DNA of 64,000 nucleotides, taken from the NCBI GenBank assembly GCA_030247855.1, contig JAPDRN010000020.1, positions 186,001 through 250,000 on the forward strand, written 5' to 3'. The position numbers were made by a program, and so were the translations under genes. Below are positions 56,126 through 64,000 of this stretch, one piece after another (position 1 is the stretch's first letter; the number at the start of each line of letters is the position of its first letter). Under the pieces are notes generated by a model, which saw only the letters and a list, made by a program, of their open reading frames with translations, was not told the DNA's origin and did not search any database. Origin of the DNA: Knufia peltigerae. Its lineage: Eukaryota > Ascomycota > Eurotiomycetes > Chaetothyriales > Trichomeriaceae.

Positions 56126-58383
56126 CTAAGCTTCCAGCAGGTGACTCGAAAGCTCCCCGTCCATACATCTGCAATCGTTGAAATCGAGCTGCTCATTATC
56201 GGCTCGTTTGCCAAAACCGGCCGTGAACCTAGCATTGTCGAGCCAGGTGAGGAGGTGCCGATCCTTATCACCTGCCGCCGCCAACACTACAAAACCGGTT
56301 TGTTCACTTATTTTCAAGTCAGGTTTCAGAGCTTGAGGACTCAATAACACTATGATGCTTTCAAGGAAGGATGTACCTTGCTCCGCATACGATCCCGCAG
56401 TTCGTATGAGACTCCATGGGACAGACGTATCTGATTCCCATCGACGGAAAAGCCAGCACATTCGCTCCGCACAACTGAGCAGGATGAAAGCAGTCATGAA
56501 AACCTTGAATGATTTGGCTTTGTTTCGATGACCACAGCACTCTTCAAAGCGGCGCATTGTAGGTTTGGAGAGAAAGCTGGTCCGATTTTCAATGACTGCC
56601 TGCAATTGCTTAGCCATGGCCGCGTAAGCGGAGGTATTGTGGCATTCGCTAATTGCTCTTTGAGCTCCCGTACTGCCGGAGACGATAGTGAATTCAGCTT
56701 TCAACTCAGGGTCTATCATCAAGGATGTGGCGGTCCAAAGTTCGATAACGTCGGAAAGAATTTTGTCCTCCTTGTCGGTGCTCGGATTGGCGAGCTGTTC
56801 AATGTGAAGACTGTAGGCAACTTGCAGGGTAGCTTTGATCATGGGGGACTTCTCTCGTGCAATGACGTCTTCAGTGATGGCTTTGAGGTATGTTTCCATC
56901 CGCTCATCCTGGTTTTCAAGGTCAATAGCAATGGCACCATCCTCCTGTACAATAGAAAAGTCCGAAAAATTATCAAGTGCATTATCTGGAGGCTTCCGGT
57001 AGCGAGCTCTCAGTGCGACTGTCTTGCCTTCAAAATGGACAACATTGACAGACCCATGATACTGAAGCCAGGCCACACCACTCTGTTCTCTGTTTACAGA
57101 GTACACGCGTGGTCTGGCAAAATATGCTTCCAAGATCTCCCATAGTCTAGGGCGGATACACGTGTTTTTCCAGATGCGAGGATTTTTGATGTTGATGCAC
57201 AGCTTGCAGATGCCTCGGGGGTTTGCTGGGTCAACAGGTACACATGGTTTTCTCAGTGCCCTACAGCGAGAACACGCTCCAATCTTCCTCACCATTGCAG
57301 CTTGTAGTTTGGTCTGTGGTGACAACTTTGCTCGGCCTTTGGGTCTTGGGCCCTTCCCGGATGCGCCTGTCTGTGGGACAAATGGAACGGTCTGATCGTT
57401 TGAATCTGGAATGGATTGATCAGTTGAGTCTGGCATGGGATGGTCGATTGGAATGGGCTGATCGGTTGAATCTGGCATGGTTTGGTCGTCTAAATCGATA
57501 ACCACTGGTACAGGGGCCACGCTGGGTGACTCAACAGTCGGGACTTCATCGTTGTTGTTGTTGTTGTTGTTTGCTGGGAGGATGCTCTCAACAGCAGTGC
57601 TTGTCGTTGGTAAGCTGTTCCACTCGGGCGCTGCGTCAGGGTACTCAGTATGTGGCAGGAGTGGTGGTAACGTTGTCTCATGCGAGCCAGCAAATGCGTC
57701 ATATCCATATGCCGAGGTTGTTGCAGGTATGTTCGTGAAGGTTTCATCTGAGACTTGCATATTGGTGCTCATCAAGTGATCCATGGTGTCGTTTATGTGA
57801 TTGCTGCTTTGGAAGTCTGTTATCCGTCAGTCATTGTGAAGGTGAACATCTCAGCAGGATCTGTGAACATACCATTTGAATGAGAACCAAAGTTGTCGTG
57901 CTGGATCTGTGGAACAATATGAGACTGAGAAGGGAGATCATGAGGCACTTCAGAATAGGCAGCCTGAGTGTGTGGAAGGAATTGATTGAAGCTTGGCTCC
58001 TGAACAGGGTTGTTCAAATGACGAGACGCCTCAGCCAGCACTTCCAGAGCAGTTTGTTGCGATCCTGTGTGAATTGCTGGGGGAAAATTCAAAGAATTGT
58101 CCGCTTGTACCTGGTTGCCTTCTCTTTCAGGTGCATGTGGGAAAATGTTTTGCTCGACATCGGAGTGAGCAAGGTCATTAAGACGGAGGATGATTTGGAG
58201 ACGTTCTTTCAGCGACATGGCCGGACACAGTTTGGTCAAGTGCTTTTGCATGTTCTCCATGCGTCCTTTTGGGAATACCTGAAGACATCGTCTACAGGTG
58301 TGTGCATATCGATTTGAGCTGTCATCGAGTCTGGCTCCGCGTTCGAAGTAATCCGCGATGAGTGGATTGGCTCTTCGTCCCAT
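56126..58383 (-). CDS. fungal regulator with BED-like and Zn2Cys6-like motifs
   Basis: Exons 58383-57873 and 57816-56126 encode 733 residues. The start at 58383 is preferred because the open frame upstream reaches only a GTG. Near the N-terminus, HTCRRCLQVFPKGRMENM then KHLTKLC gives a C-x2-C-x14-H-x4-C finger (Cys30, Cys33, His48, Cys53), BED-like. The 56 nt intron (donor GTATGT) joins SHSND to FQSSNHIND. A short-period repeat follows (MPDSTDQ, IPIDHP, IPDSNDQ) next to a poly-Asn run. A second cluster, ACSRCRALRKPC then CKLC and a distant Cys, has spacing 2-6-11-2-12 (Cys 352, 355, 362, 374, 377, 390), like a Zn2Cys6 cluster with a longer last loop. The rest is helical. Probably a nuclear DNA-binding regulator; targets are unknown. 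Confidence 0.8.
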
Positions 58384-58994
58384 GGTGAATCTGCTCTCCC
58401 ATGTCAGTATAGACCCGCTTATGATGTCGTCGCTTGCCAGGAGACTCACCAGATTGGACAATGTCGCTACCCGCGGGGCACAACGAATTAGGATATCAAA
58501 GGGAAGCGGAGACAGCGAGGTCACTGCCGTGCAAAACCAATCGACAATGTTGCCGCACCCGGCTCTTCGGTCTACGCGAGACCTAGGAGCAGGGCTAGCA
58601 GTGAGTCCTCACGTGTGTACAGCGAATAAGGGCGTGATGATCAACTCGTCTCACTTTGTTATGGCTTGATCGCATTTGGCCCAAAATGTTGCGAAATTGA
58701 ACGGGCAGTATTCACAGGCGGTGTTCGATTCCAGCTCGGCAATTTGGGCGGTGAGAAACAATTGTGCGAATGTGATTGGTAGTTTTCGCCAAGCACCACG
58801 CTTATCCGTTCATGGTATGGTGCCTTCTGTGGACAGACCCGGTATGATCTTTCATGTACTTTTGGACTACAGCTATTGTCGGGCTGTAGGAGTAATCTTC
58901 CAGCAAAATTTTGATCTGTTGCAGTTGTGGGATATGAAATTCTGTGCATAGTTGCTTGTCTCACTGGTGATTCTTAACCATTCCATCGCCATCA
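58384..58994. other. intergenic, regulator start to POL4 end
   Basis: About 610 bp between tandem minus-strand genes, holding the promoter of the dual-zinc regulator. Only short frames are seen. Confidence 0.5.
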
Positions 58995-61237
58995 TTATCC
59001 AATCTGTCTGTCTTCCGGTCTCCAGAATGGTACACCCAAAATATCAAAGATGCGCTTCTCATCCTGCCCTTCCACAAGCCGTCCTTCGGTGATTCTCTGT
59101 CGGCCCCGGCCTCGTAGCACGTCCTTGTAGAGCCCATGCTGATTCAACCTCATGTTCTTCTTACTCGCCAGGAGCCGTATGCTCCTGTTGAAGATATCGT
59201 CGCCGGTAAAGTATATCAAGGCGGCTCCAAGCTCTGCCCACGGTACAAACAACAGATCAATCCGTCGCCATATATCAGTGCCCGGCAAAGCTGAGCAGCC
59301 GTGCCATTTCGTGGCATCATCTCCAGTCCCTGTAGCCAATGCAACCTTCAGAAATCCCTGCTCTGTCAGCTCTGGGATAACCGTGTTCATCATGAGTGTT
59401 CGTATCTGCAGTATGTTCGCCCCCTCTTTGGTGATGATACAGTCTATGTCTCCACAGTCTGCTTTACCTCTTCTGAAGGAGCCACCCACAATCATCTGTA
59501 AACCTTCATCTGCACCTCTGAGGGCTTTTCTGACAATGGAGGCATGCTGAGCAACCTCGTCACGAGGGATTCGCCGTTGGAGGTCGTCGTAGTGGTCAAG
59601 TCCGACGAGCTGGCAAGGAGTCAAGTTGACTTTCCGGCGGATGTCTTTCAGAGTACGGTGGCCTTGGGAGTACCACGAGGCAGCTGTCTGAGCACCAACA
59701 CCATATATACCCATAAAGAGCTCCAGTGTCTGATCACGAGGATCTTTCTGGGCTTCGTCGAGTCTCCGAATCCTATCTTTGGAGACGAATTCTTCGATCA
59801 TTCCAGCTATGCTCTCACCAACAGCGTTCAATGACATGGCCTGCTCCTTCGTACGAACCAGCTCGTTTTCAGATTTCAGTGCGCCGATTGCTTTACGGAA
59901 GGCTGTCATGCGCCAGTGGTCACCCTTACGGTCGTAGAATGTCGCCAGCTTCTGGAGGTTCTCGATGGTTCTACCGTTCGGATTCATGCCATCGGCATCA
60001 CTGCCATGCTTCACCATGCATTGAAAGCCGGCACTTTGCTTCTGCATCTCGTCGTCCTGGCGCAGTATAGCAAAGGCAAGATCCTGGCCTTCTCGGTGTG
60101 GAGCTTCATTTGCAGTGTCAAAGCTCGGGTCCATTGACAGATAGTCTAGGTCCTTCACAGTTTGGATCGTGACACCAAGCTGATCATCTGATATCGTCGA
60201 TACCTTGTGCGCTTTTTGCTCGCCGACCAAAGGTGACTTGGACGGGGTGATATCACCCCTTCTTAATTGAGATTTGGGGCGCATTGGTGTTTTGATTCGA
60301 GACAGCGCCGTATTTGCAGTATGACCTTGAATACGGTCATGTTGAAGAGATTCAAATCCAGGGACCAAGAATTTCTTTCTATTGACGTCTTGAGGCTGTT
60401 TTAGCGAAAAGCTATGTACGAGCCACTCCTCAAGTACAATCGCCGGACATTCCTGCGGCTTGTTATAAGGATGGCACACAATATTGGATCAGGCAAACTG
60501 ACCGGAACCTTTCCTGAAGGAAACGAGGCTGCGACCTCTGACATCGTATAGCTGTTGTCGACAATGATATGTGTCACATCATCATACCATTCATGTACCC
60601 ATTCAGCTCCCAACAGGACGCTTTTGTACATTCTGATACGGCGAACAGGATGATCGTCGTCATTGGGGACAAAGTCTGTTTGATGTTGTCAATAATGACA
60701 AAGTATCCATGGTAGAAAGCGGGAATACGTACAGAAGATAAACTCCCTAAAGAATTGCTGTTCTATTGGGACGGCTGTCAACTTCATACTCTTTGGAACT
60801 TGCCTCTTCCGCTGCTTCAGATTTAATATATTTGTAGAGTTCCTTTTCTCTGCCTTCACGGGTAGGTTGGTTGGCTTGGTGGCATTCTTGGTTTTCACCT
60901 CAAACCTTGTCTTCTTCTTGCGCGCTGGACTGAGATTTCGGGATTCTCTATTATCGCCATCGCCTTCATCCTCGATCACAATCGGTGCAGGTTGCGACGG
61001 CTCTTCATGTAATCGTTTCTTGGCATGAGCCTGGAGGATGTTGCGAGATCGGGTGCCAGAGTAAGGTTCATCAGTATGTCTTGATTGTTCCCGGAACTTA
61101 ACTGGTCGAGCTGTATGTTGATCGTGGGAAGTGTCTGACGCTTCATCGTGACTTTCGTCGTCGCTGACAAGATCGTCTAAACGATATAAATGTTCAAAAA
61201 ACCTTGCCTTTTCTTCTTTTTCCTGGGACGACGCCAT
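58995..61237 (-). CDS. POL4: DNA polymerase X family (Pol4 / Pol lambda type)
   Basis: Exons 61237-60733, 60675-60503 and 60452-58995 encode 711 residues. A BRCT domain is formed across the introns (FREFIFYFVPNDDD, MYKSVLLGAEWVHEWYDDVT, IVLEEWLVHS; about 160-250). Then come a linker, the 8-kDa and fingers regions (NLQKLATFYDRKGDHWR, FMGIYGVGAQTAASWY), and the palm motif IVGGSFRRGKADCGDIDC (about 546-563) with two metal-binding Asp. The third Asp is in RRIDLLFVPW (about 625), and the thumb ends FTGDDIFNRSIR. Pol X enzymes fill short gaps in non-homologous end joining and base-excision repair. A basic linker (KKKTRF) may be a nuclear signal. Introns are 57 and 50 nt. It is divergent from ATP10. 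Confidence 0.93.
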
Positions 61238-61589
61238 GCTGTGGTCTGGCTGGTGAGCGACGAATGAAAAGGAAACTTGCCGTGTTGGATATTCATAGTC
61301 ATATAACCTCCACGTACTGAAAGTTTGCTTCGGCACGTCAGTGAGAAGTAAATGTTGCACATTCACTGCAAGGAGTGACAATGGTGGGGGTGGAAGCCGT
61401 TCACGGTACGGTACACGACTTTTATTTGTTCCTTTCGCGGTTCAAATAGTGATGACGCGCAGTCATGTGATGCGTTCTAGAAAATTATGGGCAAGTATTC
61501 CGTGCCTTTGTGTTCCAATGAGCAAAGCTTCCCCGATACCAGAGTATTGTGATTAACACAACACCATCTGGAGTCCTCAGTGGTTAAGC
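61238..61589. promoter_or_regulatory. bidirectional promoter POL4 / ATP10
   Basis: 352 bp between divergent starts of two single-copy genes. No specific site is assigned. Confidence 0.5.
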
Positions 61590-62648
61590 ATGAATAGGGG
61601 ACGAGAGGACTTATGTTGCCTCTTTGTCGCTCTCGCGCTCCGACCTCACAGCCGATGCATATACAGGAGGAACCAGCTGGCATGGCATCCTCACATACGG
61701 TATGCCTCGTCCTCGAACCCTCCGTCACCGGCTCCCAAACAACAAGAGCTTCCGAAGAAACCCAGTGTCCCTCTACATGTTGGCCTGGACCGCAACCCTG
61801 ACGCCGTGTCGGCCATCTCCCGAATACCTATACCACGAGGCGAACGAGGCGAGAAATTCACCCCGTCTGTCCTCTCACGGCCACTAGGACTTGAACATCC
61901 TCCTCTGCCGGGACAGAACAGCCCCATTGATGCTCGCTCGCTGCGCGAACGCAAGGAGGATTTCGCAAACTACCAGAAAGCGCTTGAGCGTCGGCGAATC
62001 TACCTGCGTTCTTATTTCCGCCCGTACTTCCAAGAATGGAGTCGCACCGAACACTACAAGGGCAAGAGCTTCGTGTCTAACGAGCGCCTTTTCCGACGGG
62101 ACAAGGCTCTCTATTTCCCCAACATCTGGGGGCCGACACTTGCAAAAGAAGGAGACGGTCCCGACGGCGGAAGAGACATCACACCTACCATCACGGGCAA
62201 AATCTCGCTCATAGGCATGCAGTCTGGCCAGTGGGCTGAAGAACAGGTCGACACATTTTTCGGCCCGAAGGACAACCCTGACTTGTCTGGGATTATCGCA
62301 GCGAGCAATGGGTTGGTCCAACGTGTCGATGTCAATATTCAAGGGGATTGGATTCGTGCATGGCTCGTCAAAATGTTCCAAGGACGACTACGGAGCATGA
62401 TCCCCGATGACCGCTGGGACAAATATTTCATGATCAAACTCCCACGAGATATTCGACGAGGGCTGACAGACGATGTGCGAGACGCCATGGGCCTTTTGAA
62501 TTCCCAAGTGGGTTATGTCTATCTGGTCGACTCCAGCTGTAAAATTAGATGGGCCGGAAGTGGCCATGCATGGGAAGGCGAAGTCGCCGGTCTCAACTCC
62601 GCTCTTCAAAGACTGATACAAGAAGAACGAAAATTACAGTCATCATAA
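61590..62648 (+). CDS. ATP10: mitochondrial ATP synthase assembly factor Atp10
   Basis: 352 residues, no intron, ATG at 61590. The N-terminus is basic with few acids (RPHSRCIYRRNQLAWHPHIR), typical of a mitochondrial presequence. The conserved Atp10 region follows: RRIYLRSYFRPYFQEWSRTE, KALYFPNIWGPTL, GMQSGQWAEEQVDTFFGP and the C-terminal GYVYLVDSSCKIRWAGSGHA. Atp10 binds newly made subunit 6 of the F0 sector and helps its assembly into the inner-membrane ATP synthase. The length fits other fungi. It lies head to head with POL4. Confidence 0.93.
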   Translation: MNRGREDLCCLFVALALRPHSRCIYRRNQLAWHPHIRYASSSNPPSPAPKQQELPKKPSVPLHVGLDRNPDAVSAISRIPIPRGERGEKFTPSVLSRPLGLEHPPLPGQNSPIDARSLRERKEDFANYQKALERRRIYLRSYFRPYFQEWSRTEHYKGKSFVSNERLFRRDKALYFPNIWGPTLAKEGDGPDGGRDITPTITGKISLIGMQSGQWAEEQVDTFFGPKDNPDLSGIIAASNGLVQRVDVNIQGDWIRAWLVKMFQGRLRSMIPDDRWDKYFMIKLPRDIRRGLTDDVRDAMGLLNSQVGYVYLVDSSCKIRWAGSGHAWEGEVAGLNSALQRLIQEERKLQSS

Positions 62649-62830
62649 CATCCCATGTCAAAATCGTGCTTGGTCCTCGATGGAGCTTCAAATAGACCGC
62701 GCTCCTCTGAAACGCCTCCATCCAAAATCAAACTGCTCAAGATAGTTTCCCAACGCCCAATCAGCACAATGCCTGCCACAATTACCACCTAGCCAGATTC
62801 CTGTCGTTCAATCATCATGGTCAATGCGAC

Positions 62831-63121
62831 CTAAGCATCACAATTTTCCGGTTTAATGCTAGAAGGCAGCAGTCAGCAAAAAGGCTTTTCGGTTTCAGAA
62901 GACGATCATACATACCCACACTTGGGACATACTTCGTCCGACTCCGCGCCGTCCAAGATCTCATGCACGACTCTACACTTTTTTGATGCGGCCTTGTTAT
63001 CAGTCTTCTTGGTCGTTCTTGAAGAAGCAGCTGCCTTGTCGCACATTGAGTGAACATAGTACGGAGCCGGGCGTGCAGTGCCAGGACAGCAGCTCCAATG
63101 GTACGTATAGTAAATACACAT
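62831..63121 (-). CDS. small Cys/His-rich protein of unknown family
   Basis: Exons 63121-62916 and 62858-62831 encode 77 residues. The intron (donor GTATGT, acceptor TTCTAG, 57 nt) joins EVCPKCG to IKPENCDA, where the product ends. Cys and His recur: MCIYYTYHWSCC, YYVHSMCDKA, KKCRVVHEIL and VCPKCGIKPENC, so it could bind one or two zinc ions. The Lys/Ser/Thr stretch between (ASSRTTKKTDNK) is flexible-looking. I recall similar short Cys-rich proteins in other filamentous fungi, none with a known role. A start at the downstream Met (MCDKAAASS) or an extra 5' exon is possible. It is convergent with ATP10. Confidence 0.6.
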
Positions 63122-64000
63122 GAGGTAGACTTTTGTGTCTTGATCGTCGAATTATTGAAGGATGACGATCTCAGAGGTACCTGAGCCGATTGATTGGTAG
63201 TCGAAACGAGACTGGCAGTAGTTTGGTACAAATATCGAACTTTCCGGTCACCTCTTCTGTCGATAGAGAGAGGCTATCTCAATTGTTCTCGTGCAATCGG
63301 TGTTCTGGGTTCGGAGATAATATGGTCCATTCCTCAATCCCTTTTGGGAGAGTGACCAGTCAGGACCTTTCAATATAATATAGAATCGCCTCTCCTGGCA
63401 ACCACAGTAACTCGTTTTACTGGGTTTGTAGCAAGCAGCCCAGCAGCCAGTAAGAAACTCCTTTGTTTGTTTTACAATGATGTAAAAAAAATCCCGGAAT
63501 GGTATTGTGTTTGATTCCGAACGCAGCGATCCAGCGCGCACAATGAATAGGGTATTCTTGAGAATTATTTCCAGTCAGGGGACAGATAAGGCCTGAGCTG
63601 TTTGATTGTTCAAGCGTGCGCCCGAGACCACACGGCAGTAAACAAAGAGAAGATGAAAACCAGAATCGGGAATGATTATGTCGTCGACTTGAAAAAAAAA
63701 ACAGCCCACTGTATCCTATGGAGGACGTTTGTGGGAAATACTACCAGGAGTGTGTAGGCGGATCAAACGAGTAGTTATTTTTGAAAGAGAGGAGAGAGAA
63801 AAAGAGTCCACCAACGTTTTGGAGCGAGCGAGCTTTGTACAAAAGATGGAAGCCGCAACAAGACTTTCTTAGGTGGCCAAGGGTAGAGGCTCTAGTAGGT
63901 TCAGGCACTGCACATAGATTACGGCCAGGTATGGGGGAGAGTAAAGTAAGAAAATCAAAGCGTCGAAAAAAATTGCCTCACACCCACTATTCCGTCTATA
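63122..64000. other. no gene recognised at window edge
   Basis: About 880 bp with short frames, a poly-A run and GA-rich stretches. It likely includes the promoter of the small Cys/His-rich gene. Nothing else is supported. Confidence 0.5.

Noticed and set aside
57820..58524. Separate 234-codon gene with an N-terminal finger
   Set aside because: A consensus donor and acceptor join it in frame to the downstream long exon, and its apparent C-terminus is intron sequence.

Overview
The window is nuclear DNA of a filamentous ascomycete fungus (Pezizomycotina). Genes are split by short introns (about 46-165 nt) with GT..AG ends and CTNAC-like branch sites. The contents are typical of such genomes: Zn2Cys6 regulators, MFS and amino-acid permeases, secreted GH16 and CE16 enzymes, and single-copy eukaryotic housekeeping genes (DBR1, ORC6, HRQ1, PAM18, RLP24, POL4, ATP10, an SMN homologue). 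A finer placement (for example Eurotiomycetes) would be a guess. Exon joins were worked out by eye from splice consensus, reading frame and family resemblance. Several long frames begin at TTG or GTG; in those cases I used the first plausible ATG.

Layout: 0.5-9.3 kb holds an Rpr2/Snm1-like zinc protein, a Zn2Cys6 factor, lariat debranching enzyme DBR1 with an RGG tail, and ORC6. 10.3-14.9 kb looks like a small carbohydrate/hydrolase group: a secreted GH16 glucanase, an alpha/beta hydrolase, and a divergently transcribed sugar-porter gene interrupted by an in-frame TAG. 15.4-23.5 kb holds the HRQ1 helicase, a polytopic membrane protein, a SERF-type protein and a DUF7598-type membrane protein. 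23.5-27.6 kb is a 4 kb stretch without a recognisable gene. 27.6-39.4 kb holds a one-finger C2H2 protein, a beta-hydroxyacid dehydrogenase, an alpha/beta hydrolase, the divergent pair PAM18/RLP24, an amino-acid permease and a MAPEG protein. 39.4-53.1 kb holds degraded coding-like sequence, a DUF5519 protein, a CE16 esterase, a three-exon basic protein of unknown family, an MCT-type transporter, a three-LIM protein and the SMN homologue. 53.1-56.1 kb is a microsatellite-rich spacer. 56.1-64 kb holds a dual-zinc-motif regulator, DNA polymerase X (POL4), ATP10 and a small Cys/His-rich protein.

Most genes are unrelated neighbours, and many lie in divergent pairs with a 0.3-1 kb shared promoter. 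The clearest functional adjacency is GH16 / hydrolase / sugar transporter. Several genes concern RNA or chromosome metabolism (Rpr2-like, DBR1, RLP24, SMN, ORC6, HRQ1, POL4). No complete transposon, rRNA or tRNA gene was recognised. The most notable observations are the nonsense-interrupted transporter, the compact SMN homologue, two over-represented near-palindromic intergenic words (TACGGAGTA and TACGAGTA), and two spliced small genes of unknown family.
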